From: Pseudomonadota bacterium
Lineage (GTDB): Bacteria > Pseudomonadota > Gammaproteobacteria > Burkholderiales > Sulfuriferulaceae
DNA length: 64,000 nucleotides
Direction of reading: 5' to 3'
Assembly (NCBI GenBank): GCA_021801025.1
Contig: JAJYYK010000012.1
Coordinates: 1 to 64,000, forward strand
Position numbers and translations under genes: made by a program. This document shows positions 15,852-25,105 of this stretch, in pieces (the first letter of the stretch is position 1; the number at the start of each line of letters is the position of its first letter). The notes beneath the pieces were generated by a model. The model saw nothing but the letters and a program-made list of their open reading frames with translations, was not told where the DNA came from and searched no databases.

Positions 15852-17345
15852 ATGACAGCACGCCACGAACTTTTAGACTACACCACGCTGGATGCTTTGC
15901 GCATCCATCACCCCGCATGGCGCTTGTTGCGCTCAGATCACGCACCTCTTGTGGCCAGTTTTCTGCATCAGGTGTTTGTGGCGCCCAATGTGCGTGTCAT
16001 GTCTGCGGCGGATTTGGCAGAATCGCTGGAAGACGCTCTGTATGATTTGCGTGAACGCATGAGTGCTGAGGTGTTCCCGAAATCCGCGCTGGATTACCTG
16101 AATGACTGGGCCAGTCCGGAAAAGGGCTGGTTGCGCAAATTTTACCAGCAGAATACCGATGAAGCGCAGTTTGATCTCACTCCGGCGACAGAAAAGGCCA
16201 TTGCCTGGTTGGGCACGCTGGCTGAACGCAATTTTGTGGGCACCGAATCACGTTTGCTGACGCTGTTCGATTTATTGAAGCAAATGCAGGCGGGCAGCGA
16301 AGCCGATCCGGCCAAGCGTCTTGCTGAATTGCGCAAACGCAGGGATGAGATTGATGCCGAGATGGCGCAGGTAGCAGCGGGCGAGGTGCCTTTGCTTGAT
16401 GATGCTGCATTGCGAGATCGTTTTCAGCAGTTCACCCAAATAGCACGGGAGCTATTGACCGATTTTCGTGAGGTGGAGCACAATTTTCGTCAGTTGGACC
16501 GTCAAGTGCGTGAGCGCATTGCCTTGTGGGAAGGTGCGAAGGGCGCATTGCTGGAACAGATTATGGGCGAACGCGATGCGATTGCCGATTCCGACCAGGG
16601 GCGCAGTTTCCGGGCGTTTTGGGATTTTCTGATGTCCAGCAGCCGACAGGAAGAATTGACCGAATTGCTGGCCGTCGTGCTGGCCTTGCCGCCGGTGATG
16701 GCGTTGCGCCCCGATGCCCGCACCCGTCGCGTGCATTATGACTGGCTGGAAGCGGGCGAGCACACTCAGCGCACTGTGGCACAGTTGTCGCAACAATTGC
16801 GCCGTTTTTTGGATGACCAGGCCTGGCTGGAAAATCGGCGGATTATGGATATTTTGCACAGCCTCGAAGCCCATGCCGTGGCATTGCGCGACACTTCACC
16901 CACTGGTGCAGTCATGCATATTGCGGATTTGTCCGTCGACGTTGATCTGGCGATGGAACGTCCGTTGTATACCCCCAGTAGTAAACCCACCATTACCGCC
17001 TTCGACCTCGAAGATGGAGAAGACGTGGAATTGGATGCCAGCGCCTTGTTTATGCAGGTGGTGATCGACAAGCAACGGCTTACCCGCCATATACGTCACA
17101 GTCTGCAAGACCGCAGTCAAATCAGCTTGCGTGAATTGATTGACAAGCAAGCCTTGCAACAAGGACTGGCGGAACTTGTGGCTTACCTACAATTGGGCGA
17201 TGAAGCATTTCAAGCTGTGGTGGATGAAGGTACGGAAGACCTCATTCACTGGCAGGTCACCGGTGCTGATGACTGCGTGGCACACAAACGTGCACGCTTG
17301 CCGCGAGTAATTTTTATGTTGAAAGAAGTGAGTGTTGGTATGTAA
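15852..17345 (+). CDS. jetA: Wadjet defence protein JetA (DUF3375, kleisin-like subunit)
   Basis: JetA is the MukF/MksF-like kleisin of the Wadjet SMC complex, bridging the JetC ATPase heads and holding JetB. The 497-residue product has the DUF3375 layout: a helical N-terminal region (HPAWRLLRSDHAPLVASFL), EKGWLRKFY, RLLTLFDLLKQM, a long charged coiled-coil middle and a C-terminal winged-helix part ending LPRVIFML. The open frame reaches back to 15612 through the DMT gene; the ATG at 15852 gives the family N-terminus. In usual type I loci jetB follows at once; here 776 bp holding brnT and brnA intervene before it. Confidence 0.92.
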   Translation: MTARHELLDYTTLDALRIHHPAWRLLRSDHAPLVASFLHQVFVAPNVRVMSAADLAESLEDALYDLRERMSAEVFPKSALDYLNDWASPEKGWLRKFYQQNTDEAQFDLTPATEKAIAWLGTLAERNFVGTESRLLTLFDLLKQMQAGSEADPAKRLAELRKRRDEIDAEMAQVAAGEVPLLDDAALRDRFQQFTQIARELLTDFREVEHNFRQLDRQVRERIALWEGAKGALLEQIMGERDAIADSDQGRSFRAFWDFLMSSSRQEELTELLAVVLALPPVMALRPDARTRRVHYDWLEAGEHTQRTVAQLSQQLRRFLDDQAWLENRRIMDILHSLEAHAVALRDTSPTGAVMHIADLSVDVDLAMERPLYTPSSKPTITAFDLEDGEDVELDASALFMQVVIDKQRLTRHIRHSLQDRSQISLRELIDKQALQQGLAELVAYLQLGDEAFQAVVDEGTEDLIHWQVTGADDCVAHKRARLPRVIFMLKEVSVGM

Positions 17346-17457
17346 TACGCTATTGCAGGTAGCCTTCAGTAAGCTGAGAAGAAGTATAAATCAGCGCCAT
17401 TAAATCATTCAGATACGTGATTTTCAGGCTGGAACACCTTATTTGTTGATGATGACC

Positions 17458-17484
17458 TTGTTTTGTTGAGTATGTTTCTATAAT
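17458..17484 (+). promoter_or_regulatory. promoter of brnTA inside the Wadjet operon
   Basis: A perfect TATAAT lies at 17479-17484 with TTGTTT at 17458-17463 (15-bp spacing, short). The predicted transcription start is within one or two bases of the brnT ATG at 17493, and no ribosome binding site precedes it, so brnT mRNA may be leaderless. The promoter gives the module expression independent of jetA. Confidence 0.5.
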
Positions 17485-17492
17485 ATACAAAT

Positions 17493-17792
17493 ATGATTGA
17501 TCTGACTGTTATTGCCGATTTCAATTGGGATGATGGAAACGCCCGAAAGAATGAAAAACATGGCGTTTCTATGGCTGAGGCGGAACAGGTTTTTTTTAAT
17601 ATGCCACTTCTGCTTGTTGCGGATATCCAACACAGTTATCATGAGCCGCGTTATCACGCCTTAGGCAAAACAAATGAAGAGCGAGCTTTGCATATTACTT
17701 TTACCTTGCGAAATTCGGGAACCAGTATTCGCGTGATTTCTGCCAGAAGCATGCACCAGAAGGAGCGAAAATTTTATGAAAAAAACACTTAA
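17493..17792 (+). CDS. brnT: BrnT-family toxin
   Basis: BrnT toxins have a RelE-like fold and act as ribonucleases that stop translation. The 99-residue product shows the family pattern: FNWDDGNARKNEKHGVSMAEA near the N-terminus, then RYHALGKT and the C-terminal IRVISARSMHQKERKFYE, with the Arg and His residues expected at the active site. It starts at 17493 without a visible ribosome binding site. Its last 17 bases overlap brnA, whose AAGGAG site lies inside brnT. The pair is on the same strand as the Wadjet genes and sits exactly in the jetA-jetB junction. Confidence 0.92.
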   Translation: MIDLTVIADFNWDDGNARKNEKHGVSMAEAEQVFFNMPLLLVADIQHSYHEPRYHALGKTNEERALHITFTLRNSGTSIRVISARSMHQKERKFYEKNT

Positions 17793-18042
17793 AACTGTTC
17801 CGCACTTTGCCAGTGAGGATGAAGAGCGAATTTTTTGGGAAGCAAATGACTCCACAGAATATGTTAATTGGGCCACGGCACAGCGTGCGGTTTTGCCCAA
17901 TTTGAAACCCACTACCCAAATGATTTCCTTGCGTTTGCCCAGACATCTTCTTGATGCCATCAAGGCGGCAGCGAATTCGCGTGATGTACCCTATCAGTCA
18001 CTGATGAAAGTGTGGCTGCAGGAGAAGTTACACCAGCAGTAA
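17776..18042 (+). CDS. brnA: BrnA-family antitoxin
   Basis: The 88-residue protein has a variable N-terminus that would contact BrnT, including SEDEERIFWEANDSTEYV, and a C-terminal ribbon-helix-helix, TTQMISLRLPRHLLDAIKAA followed by VPYQSLMKVWLQEKL, typical of BrnA/CopG repressors. It should neutralise BrnT and repress the brnTA promoter. The AAGGAG at about 17760 sets this start. The stop is 79 bp before jetB. Confidence 0.92.
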   Translation: MKKTLKTVPHFASEDEERIFWEANDSTEYVNWATAQRAVLPNLKPTTQMISLRLPRHLLDAIKAAANSRDVPYQSLMKVWLQEKLHQQ

Positions 18043-18071
18043 TGGGCTTGAGCATGTCGAAATAGAAGGAA

Positions 18072-18113
18072 ATGATATTTGTCTGCAACGCATCACGTCA
18101 TTATTTTTGGTAA
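18072..18113 (+). CDS. possible 13-codon leader peptide before jetB
   Basis: An ATG at 18072 follows AGAAGGA at good spacing and opens a frame of 13 codons (MIFVCNASRHYFW) ending nine bases before the jetB ATG. jetB itself has no clear ribosome binding site, so translation of this small cistron could deliver ribosomes to jetB. A chance ORF is equally possible. Confidence 0.25.
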   Translation: MIFVCNASRHYFW

Positions 18114-18121
18114 AGTGTTTC

Positions 18122-18760
18122 ATGGAAGAATACGAACAAATTCCCACTTCTGCACTTAATGCTCATCTTTCCGTATTGCTCATCAGCCTGCTCAAGGGTG
18201 TGTTGTATCAGGAATCGGATGCAAAATTATGGGGTGCATTGCTGGGTTTGCAGGCCAGTGTGCGGGATTATGTGTCTGTGCTGGGTTTGGAATTGGTGCT
18301 GGATGAGGCGGAAGGATATGCGTTTTTGCGTGCCAAACCCGACACCGAAGACGACGATGATACGCCGAAACTTCCGCGTTTGGTGGCGCGGCGACCTTTG
18401 TCTTATCCGGTGAGCTTGTTGTTGGCGTTGTTGCGCAAAAAAATGGCTGAGTTCGATGCCAGCGGAGGCGACACCCGCTTGATATTAACCCGCGATGAGG
18501 TGGTTGAATTGGTGCGCGTGTTTCTGCCGGACGGTAGCAATGAGGCCAAATTGATTGACCAGATTGAAACCCATTTGAATAAAATTGTGGAATTGGGTTT
18601 CTTGCGCAAGTTAAAACCGGTCTCAGGCGGACAGGCAGCACCAGCCACTTTTGAAGTGCGACGTATTTTGAAAGCGTTTGTCGATGCCCAGTGGCTGGCG
18701 GATTTCGATGCGCGTTTGGCCGCTTATCATAGTAGTGTGGAAAGTGAACGCGATGAATGA
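18122..18760 (+). CDS. jetB: Wadjet defence protein JetB (DUF4194, KITE-like subunit)
   Basis: JetB is the MukE/MksE-like subunit, with tandem winged helices, that binds the JetA kleisin. The 212-residue product has the DUF4194 features: a helical first part with [18 protein letters not shown], the segment [22 protein letters not shown], and a winged-helix end ([13 protein letters not shown]) with [15 protein letters not shown]. An in-frame TTG start at 18107 exists; the ATG at 18122 is preferred, though neither has a good ribosome binding site. It overlaps jetC by eight bases, so the jetB-jetC-jetD part of the operon is tightly coupled. Confidence 0.9.
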   Translation: MEEYEQIPTSALNAHLSVLLISLLKGVLYQESDAKLWGALLGLQASVRDYVSVLGLELVLDEAEGYAFLRAKPDTEDDDDTPKLPRLVARRPLSYPVSLLLALLRKKMAEFDASGGDTRLILTRDEVVELVRVFLPDGSNEAKLIDQIETHLNKIVELGFLRKLKPVSGGQAAPATFEVRRILKAFVDAQWLADFDARLAAYHSSVESERDE

Positions 18761-21700
18761 GCTGCAAAGTTTGGGTTTTGATTTTGTCGCGGATGACACC
18801 TTATCCGGTTTTCGCCTCAAACGCCTGGAAGTGTTTAATTGGGGCACCTTTGATGGTCGGGTGTGGGCCTTGCAACTGGAAGGTAAAAACGGCCTGTTAA
18901 CCGGTGATATTGGTTCAGGCAAATCCACCCTGGTGGATGCGGTGACCACCTTGCTGGTGCCTGCCAACCGTATTGCCTATAATAAGGCTGCGGGCGCGGA
19001 CAACAAGGAACGCTCACTGCGTTCTTACGTGCTGGGACATTACAAATCGGAACGCAATGACATGACAGGCGGCGCCAAGCCGGTCAGCTTGCGTGACCAA
19101 AACAGCTATTCGGTGATTTTGGGCGTATTCTATAACGCGGGTTATGACCAAACCGTCACGCTGGCGCAGGTGTTCTGGATGAAAGAACCGCAGGGTCAGC
19201 CAGCACGATTTTATGTGGGATCCGAGCGCGAGCTGAGCATTGCCACAGACTTTGCTCATTTTGGCACAGACATGGCGCAGTTGCGCAAAAAATTACGCGG
19301 TTTGGGCGCAGAGATTGAAGACGGTTTCCCCAAATATGGCGCGTGGTTCCGCCGCCGCTTTGGCATTGAAAACGAACAGGCATTGGAATTGTTTCACCAA
19401 ACGGTGTCGATGAAGTCGGTGGGCAATCTGACTGCCTTTGTACGCAGTCATATGCTGGAACCCTTTGATGTCAGTCCACGCATTCAGGCCCTGATCACGC
19501 ACTTTGACGATCTGAATCGCGCGCATGAAGCGGTGCTGAAAGCCAAGCGCCAAGTGAATTTGCTTGTCCCTTTGATCGCCGAGTGCCAGATACACGCTGA
19601 CTTGCAGGAAAAGGTGATGGGCTTGCGCAAGTGCCGCGATCAATTGCAATATTATTTCACCCAATTAAAGCAAAACCTGCTCGAACAGCGCAGCCGCCAA
19701 CTGCAAGAAGAGTGGCGCAATGTGGATGCACAGGTCGCGCGTTCAGAAACGCGGCGCGATGAACAACGCACTTTGCTGGATGAGCTGAAACGCGCGGTGG
19801 CCGACAACGGCGGCGACCGTTTGGAACGCCTGGCTGCCGAGATGAAACACAAGGAAATAGAGCGAAGCAGGCGCCAAAGCAAAGCCCAACGTTATGCGTT
19901 GCTGGCGGGGCAAGTCGATAAAACGATGCCTGAAAATGAATTGGACTTTCTGGCGCAACGTGACCAGTTGATGAGCTTGCGTGAAGACGGCCGTGAACGT
20001 ATCGCCGATTTGAACAATGCCATCACTGAACAGGGCGTGCTGTTACGCCAGGGCAAGTTGGAGCACGACGCGCTGCAAGCGGAAATCGACAGCTTAAAAA
20101 TGCGGCGCAGCAATATCGAAGACCAGCAAATTAAAATTCGCACCGCGTTGTGTCAGGCTTTGGATTTGTCTGAAGAAGACATGCCTTTCGCAGGCGAATT
20201 ACTGCAGGTGCGCGAAGATGAACGTGAGTGGGAGGGAGCGGCAGAACGCCTGTTGCGCGGGTTCGGTTTGTCGCTGTTGGTGCCGGATGCGCAATATAAG
20301 GCGGTGGCGGGATGGGTAGACCGCAGCCATCTCAAAGCCCGTTTGGTGTATTTTCATGTGCGATCGGGACGCAGAGGTGATGCGCCGAGTTTACACGCCG
20401 ATTCTTTGGTGCGTAAACTGGCGGTTAAACCTGACTCCCCCTTTTATGATTGGCTGGAACGCGAGCTGTCTCACCGCTTTGATCTGGCTTGCTGCGATAC
20501 GCAGGAACAATTTCGTCGCGAAACTCGCGCCCTGACCCAGACAGGGCAAATGAAAGACCCCAATGGGCGTCACGAAAAGGATGACCGGTACAACATCGCC
20601 GACCGCAGTCGTTATGTATTGGGCTGGACGAATACCGAAAAAATTGCCGCGCTACAAACCAGCTTGCGACAGATGGAAATGCAATTGGCTGAAATTGCCA
20701 GCCGAATCGCCACCTTGCAAAGTGAATATAAAATACTGTCAGCACGGCTGGAAGCGCTCAGCAAGCTGGAAGAATTTACTGATTTTGAAGAGTTGGACTG
20801 GACGGCGCTGGTGACGGAAATTGCCACGCTCAGTGAGGAATTTCACCAACTGGAATCGGCTTCAGATGTGTTGAAACAACTCAGTCAAAAGCTGGCTGAA
20901 GCCCATGCAGCGTTGGCCAAAACGGAAGCTAATTTATCGACACAACACGATAAACGTTCAAAACTGGATGGCTCTCAGTCGGAAACTCAAGAGGCATTAG
21001 TCGACACCCAGCGTCTTCTCGCTGAAGCCAAAGTAATGAACATCCTGGATGAAAACCTGTACCCCGCGCTGGATACCCTGCGTTCCGAAGCTTTGGGCGA
21101 ACAGGCTATCACGATTAAAAACTGTGATGAATATAGTTCAAAAATGCGCACCTGGTTACAGGACAAGCGCATTGACGCCGAAGACAAAAAAATTAAAACG
21201 TCAGGTGATAAAATCATCAAAATGATGATGGGATTCAAAGAGCAGTTTAAACTGGAAACGGCTGAATTCGATGCCAGTATCGAAGCGGCTTTTGAGTACC
21301 AGGCATTGCTGGAGCAACTGGGGCGGGATGATTTGCCGCGTTTTGAAGTGCGGTTTAAAGAATTGTTGAATGTGAACACCATCAATGAAATTGCCAATTT
21401 TAATGCCCAGTTGTCGCGCGAACGGGAAACCATCAAAGAGCGTATCGCACGTATCAATGAATCGCTGACCAAAATTGATTACAATGCAGGGCGTTATATT
21501 GTGCTGGAAACCCAGGCTGCGCTGGATGCGGACATTCGGGATTTTCAAACAGAATTGAAGGCGTGTACCGCCAATTCATTGACCGGTTCGGAAGATGCGC
21601 AGTATTCGGAAAGCAAGTTTCTGCAAGTGAAATCCATCGTTGACCGGTTTCGCGGGCGCGATGGACAGTCCGAGTATGACGCCCGCTGGACGGCGAAAGT

Positions 21701-22157
21701 CACCGATGTGCGCAATTGGTTCGTGTTCGCTGCCAGTGAACGCTGGCGTGAAGATGATGTGGAATATGAGCACTATTCCGATTCGGGTGGTAAATCGGGT
21801 GGGCAGAAAGAAAAACTCGCCTACACCATTCTGGCCGCCAGTTTGGCCTACCAGTTTGGCCTGGAATGGGGCGCTGTGCGTTCGCGCTCATTCCGCTTTG
21901 TGGTGATTGACGAGGCATTTGGGCGAGGCTCAGATGAATCCGCACAATATGGTCTGCGCCTGTTTGAACAACTCAATTTGCAACTGCTCATTGTCACGCC
22001 TTTGCAGAAAATTCATATTATTGAACCCTATGTGTCGCATGTGGGTTTTGTACACAACGAACAGGGCCGCGCATCGAAACTGCGCAACGTGAGCATTGAA
22101 GCCTACCGGGAAGAAAAAGCCAGCCGGCAAGTGCAAGAAAGCTTACAAAGCGCATGA
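18753..22157 (+). CDS. jetC: Wadjet defence protein JetC (SMC/MukB-like ATPase)
   Basis: JetC is the SMC motor that, with JetA and JetB, extrudes DNA loops and recognises small circular DNA such as plasmids. The 1134-residue protein has an N-terminal Walker A (GDIGSGKST, residues 51-59), two long heptad-rich coiled coils flanking a hinge at about residues 490-620, an ABC signature segment ([12 protein letters not shown], about 1010-1021), and a C-terminal Walker B with catalytic Glu ([10 protein letters not shown], Asp1053-Glu1054). All motifs needed for ATP hydrolysis are intact. The frame is open from 18678, but homology starts at the ATG at 18753. The stop overlaps jetD (ATGA). Confidence 0.95.
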   Translation: MNELQSLGFDFVADDTLSGFRLKRLEVFNWGTFDGRVWALQLEGKNGLLTGDIGSGKSTLVDAVTTLLVPANRIAYNKAAGADNKERSLRSYVLGHYKSERNDMTGGAKPVSLRDQNSYSVILGVFYNAGYDQTVTLAQVFWMKEPQGQPARFYVGSERELSIATDFAHFGTDMAQLRKKLRGLGAEIEDGFPKYGAWFRRRFGIENEQALELFHQTVSMKSVGNLTAFVRSHMLEPFDVSPRIQALITHFDDLNRAHEAVLKAKRQVNLLVPLIAECQIHADLQEKVMGLRKCRDQLQYYFTQLKQNLLEQRSRQLQEEWRNVDAQVARSETRRDEQRTLLDELKRAVADNGGDRLERLAAEMKHKEIERSRRQSKAQRYALLAGQVDKTMPENELDFLAQRDQLMSLREDGRERIADLNNAITEQGVLLRQGKLEHDALQAEIDSLKMRRSNIEDQQIKIRTALCQALDLSEEDMPFAGELLQVREDEREWEGAAERLLRGFGLSLLVPDAQYKAVAGWVDRSHLKARLVYFHVRSGRRGDAPSLHADSLVRKLAVKPDSPFYDWLERELSHRFDLACCDTQEQFRRETRALTQTGQMKDPNGRHEKDDRYNIADRSRYVLGWTNTEKIAALQTSLRQMEMQLAEIASRIATLQSEYKILSARLEALSKLEEFTDFEELDWTALVTEIATLSEEFHQLESASDVLKQLSQKLAEAHAALAKTEANLSTQHDKRSKLDGSQSETQEALVDTQRLLAEAKVMNILDENLYPALDTLRSEALGEQAITIKNCDEYSSKMRTWLQDKRIDAEDKKIKTSGDKIIKMMMGFKEQFKLETAEFDASIEAAFEYQALLEQLGRDDLPRFEVRFKELLNVNTINEIANFNAQLSRERETIKERIARINESLTKIDYNAGRYIVLETQAALDADIRDFQTELKACTANSLTGSEDAQYSESKFLQVKSIVDRFRGRDGQSEYDARWTAKVTDVRNWFVFAASERWREDDVEYEHYSDSGGKSGGQKEKLAYTILAASLAYQFGLEWGAVRSRSFRFVVIDEAFGRGSDESAQYGLRLFEQLNLQLLIVTPLQKIHIIEPYVSHVGFVHNEQGRASKLRNVSIEAYREEKASRQVQESLQSA

Positions 22158-23350
22158 ACTGGACCACATCTGCCGGGCTGCGCGCTCAAGTGCAAAAGTT
22201 ATGGGATCGCGGTGATGTATTGATCGCGTTATTGAGCGATGAACCGTTGTTTCCCAAGCGGCTTACCCTCAAAGTACCCAGCTCGGCGGAGATGTCGGAT
22301 CATTTTGAGGCGGTGCGTGAATGGCGGAAAGCACTCAGTTTGTTGCGGTACTGCCGGGTGGAACAGCGCGAATTCAATCATCGGGTCCTGGGCACCAACG
22401 TCATGCCCCAAGCCGCTTGGATAGACAGTGTGGAAGCGGCCTGTGCGTGGGTGGGTAAAACCAGTGAAGTGGAACAGTTTCGCCATCTTATCACCATCAC
22501 ACAACAACGCCAACCGGCTTTATTGTCATGGCTGGCCAAACGGCCTTTGCGCGCACTGGAGCTGGCGGAGCAATGGGAACCACTGCTCGACGTGGTGATG
22601 TGGGTGCAACAACACCCGCGCCCCAATATTTACCTGCGTCAAGTCGATATTCCCGGTGTGCACAGCAAATTTATCGAAGCCCATCGGGCCGTTTTGGCAG
22701 AGTGGCTGGATTTGACCTTACCCGCAGAATGTATCCTGTCGCAACACACTGGCGTGACACAATTCGCCGCGCGGTACGGCTTTCGCGACAAACCTGTCCG
22801 TTTGCGCTTTCGCGTACTTGACCCCAATATCATTGTCCTGCCCGACGTCCAGTGTCCCGATATGGGGTCAATTTCCGATATCAGTTTGGATGCCGAGAGC
22901 TTTGCGCGGCTCAGACTACCCGTGCAAAGGGTATTCATTACCGAAAACGAAACCAATTTTTTAGCATTTCCCCGTGTCAATACCAGCATGGTTATCTTTG
23001 GAGCAGGCTATGGCTGGGAAGCGCTGGCTCAAGCTCGCTGGTTGAAACACTGCGACATTCACTATTGGGGCGACATCGACACCCACGGTTTTGCCATCTT
23101 GAACCAACTGCGCACACACTTTGAACACGTGCAATCACTGCTCATGGACAAGGGGACTTTGTTGGCGCACGAGGTTTTTTGGGGGCAAGAGGATCAACCA
23201 ATACAGCACGATTTACCGGGTTTAAACACCGCCGAACGTGAATTGTATAATGACCTGCGCGACAACCGTATCAAAAACGGGTTACGGCTTGAGCAGGAAA
23301 GAATCGGATATGCATGGCTGAAGAATGCGTTGTCCAAAGTATTCGGGTAA
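22154..23350 (+). CDS. jetD: Wadjet defence nuclease JetD (DUF3322-DUF2220, TOPRIM)
   Basis: JetD cuts the DNA that the JetABC motor has reeled in. The 398-residue protein has the N-terminal DUF3322 arm domain and a C-terminal DUF2220 domain related to topoisomerase VI subunit A. Its TOPRIM acidic residues are visible: Glu264 in [13 protein letters not shown] and the Asp307/Asp309 pair in [10 protein letters not shown] conserved HEVFWGQE segment follows. All metal ligands I can see are present, so the nuclease should be active. It overlaps jetC by four bases and is followed 38 bp later by an ADP-ribosylglycohydrolase homologue on the same strand. Confidence 0.94.
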   Translation: MNWTTSAGLRAQVQKLWDRGDVLIALLSDEPLFPKRLTLKVPSSAEMSDHFEAVREWRKALSLLRYCRVEQREFNHRVLGTNVMPQAAWIDSVEAACAWVGKTSEVEQFRHLITITQQRQPALLSWLAKRPLRALELAEQWEPLLDVVMWVQQHPRPNIYLRQVDIPGVHSKFIEAHRAVLAEWLDLTLPAECILSQHTGVTQFAARYGFRDKPVRLRFRVLDPNIIVLPDVQCPDMGSISDISLDAESFARLRLPVQRVFITENETNFLAFPRVNTSMVIFGAGYGWEALAQARWLKHCDIHYWGDIDTHGFAILNQLRTHFEHVQSLLMDKGTLLAHEVFWGQEDQPIQHDLPGLNTAERELYNDLRDNRIKNGLRLEQERIGYAWLKNALSKVFG

Positions 23351-23388
23351 GATTGGCACTCCACAGGTTCAATTCGAAAGGCGCGTTG

Positions 23389-24450
23389 ATGAATCGGGCC
23401 GCTGGCGCCATTATGGGCGCATTGATTGGTGATGCCCTGGGTCTGGGGTGTCACTGGTATTACGACCTTGCCGAGATGCGCCGCGACCACGGCGAATGGA
23501 TTTCCGGTTACACCACACCGAAACCGGAGCGTTACCATGGCGGCATGAAAGCAGGGCAATTGTCGCAGGCCGGGCTCATTTTTGTCATGCTGCTCGAATC
23601 GGTTACCGGGCAAGGCGAATACAGGGAAGAGGATTTCACGCGCCGTCTGGATGAAGAATTGTTTCCGCTGCTCAATGGGACTGCGATGTATGGCCCAGGT
23701 GGTTATACCAATCAGTCCATCCGTGAAGCTTATCGGCGGCGCGTGCAACAGAACACATCATGGCGTGAAACTGGCGGTTCTGCCGACACCACGGAAGCCG
23801 CAGAAAGAGGCATTGTTCTGGCCGTCAGGTATGCCAGGCAGCCACAGCAGGTGGCTGAATTTGTGGTCGCCAATTGCTTGCTGACTCAAAGCGATGAAGC
23901 CATTGTCGCCATGAGCACTGCCTACAATGTCATTTTGTCCTTACTGGTGGCAGGCGAAAAATTGACGCCCGCGATCTCGGACAAGCTGATGCAACTGGTG
24001 CATGACAACAAGCTCCCCTTTCACGCTGTAACAAACGGCAACTTGTCTGCACCGCGTCGCGGTGAGGCTGATCCGCTGCTGGCCGGGCAATTTTCTTCGC
24101 CCGATGCCCTATTAACCCCGCACTATATGGCTTTGGCGGCGCTCGATCCGGACATTAAAATTGAACCAGCCTGGAAGGCTTCCATTGTGTACGGCATGCC
24201 CTGTGCAATTTACCACCAGCTGCCGGCTGCCTATTATTTGGCGAGCCGCTTTGCCGATGATTTTGAGTCTGCTGTACTGCATGCAGTCAACGGTGGCGGT
24301 CAGAACATGTCGCGGGCCATGCTCACTGGCGCGCTGGTCGGTGCACAGGTGGGGCTGGAAGGTATCCCTCAGCGTTTCATCAACGGGCTTGACAAGGGTG
24401 AGGCATTGTTGACTTTGGCTAAAAAACTGGGAACTCAGAGCGCACTTTAA
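23389..24450 (+). CDS. ADP-ribosylglycohydrolase-family protein with altered metal site
   Basis: The 353-residue protein has the all-helical ARH/DraG layout, starting with GAIMGALIGDALGLG (about residues 6-20) and ending with GALVGAQVGLEGIP. Active family members bind two Mg ions through an Asp-Thr-Asp motif in GGDTDT near the end; here the matching place reads GGGQNMSRA, and an early DDT motif is not seen. The metal site is therefore probably lost or changed, so it may bind ADP-ribose or act structurally, as in crystallin J1-like relatives. The start at 23389 (AAAGG upstream) is chosen over 23314, which lies inside jetD. It may be co-transcribed with Wadjet. Confidence 0.75.
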   Translation: MNRAAGAIMGALIGDALGLGCHWYYDLAEMRRDHGEWISGYTTPKPERYHGGMKAGQLSQAGLIFVMLLESVTGQGEYREEDFTRRLDEELFPLLNGTAMYGPGGYTNQSIREAYRRRVQQNTSWRETGGSADTTEAAERGIVLAVRYARQPQQVAEFVVANCLLTQSDEAIVAMSTAYNVILSLLVAGEKLTPAISDKLMQLVHDNKLPFHAVTNGNLSAPRRGEADPLLAGQFSSPDALLTPHYMALAALDPDIKIEPAWKASIVYGMPCAIYHQLPAAYYLASRFADDFESAVLHAVNGGGQNMSRAMLTGALVGAQVGLEGIPQRFINGLDKGEALLTLAKKLGTQSAL

Positions 24451-24501
24451 CCCAGAATCATCCGTCAGCCTGACATTTCCGCTTGACGGATGATTTGGGT
24501 T
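24449..24501. terminator. bidirectional terminator between the ARH-like gene and efp
   Basis: AATCATCCGTCA (24456-24467) pairs perfectly with TGACGGATGATT (24484-24495); an outer AACCCA/TGGGTT pair extends it past one bulged G. It fills the space between the convergent genes and touches both stop codons. The T tracts are short in both directions. Confidence 0.7.
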
Positions 24502-25058
24502 TAATTCACACGTCGTTTAAACTCGTTGGTACGGGTGTCTATCTCAATTTTGTCGCCGATTTCAACGAATGCAGCCACGGGGATTTCAAATCCGGTGGGC
24601 AATTTGGCGGGTTTCATGACTTTGCCCGAGGTATCGCCACGCACGGCAGGTTCGGTATAGATGACTTCGCGCACCACGCTGTTGGGCATTTCTACCGAGA
24701 TGGCTTTGCCATTGTAGAACATCACTTCCAGTGGCATGGCGTCTTCCAGGTAATTCAATGCGTCACCCATGTTTTCGGCTTCGATTTCATACTGGTTGAA
24801 TTCCTCATCCATAAACACATACATGGGATCGGCAAAATACGTGTAGGTGCAATCTTTGTAATCCAGTTGTACGGATTCAAATTTATCATCGGCACGGTAA
24901 ACGGCTTCTGCGCTGGTGCCGGTGAGCAGGTTTTTCATTTTCATTTTGACCACTGAGGCATTGCGACCGGATTTGCAGAATTCGGCTTTTTGCACCACCA
25001 TGGGTTCGCCACCGACCATGAATACGTTGCCGGCGCGTAATTCTTGTGCTGTTTTCAT
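24501..25058 (-). CDS. efp: translation elongation factor P, Arg32 type
   Basis: EF-P enters the ribosomal E site and relieves stalling at polyproline stretches. The 185-residue protein has the three-domain length of the family and the segment [12 protein letters not shown], in which the tip residue is Arg32 instead of the lysine modified in E. coli. Arg32 forms are activated by EarP, which adds rhamnose from dTDP-L-rhamnose, and earP lies directly upstream on the same strand. The C-terminal [17 protein letters not shown] is typical. Confidence 0.97.
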   Translation of the reverse strand: MKTAQELRAGNVFMVGGEPMVVQKAEFCKSGRNASVVKMKMKNLLTGTSAEAVYRADDKFESVQLDYKDCTYTYFADPMYVFMDEEFNQYEIEAENMGDALNYLEDAMPLEVMFYNGKAISVEMPNSVVREVIYTEPAVRGDTSGKVMKPAKLPTGFEIPVAAFVEIGDKIEIDTRTNEFKRRVN

Positions 25059-25105
25059 CAGATGTTCCTCAGCTGTTTCTGTTTCAATAAAATTGTTGCG
25101 CTATT

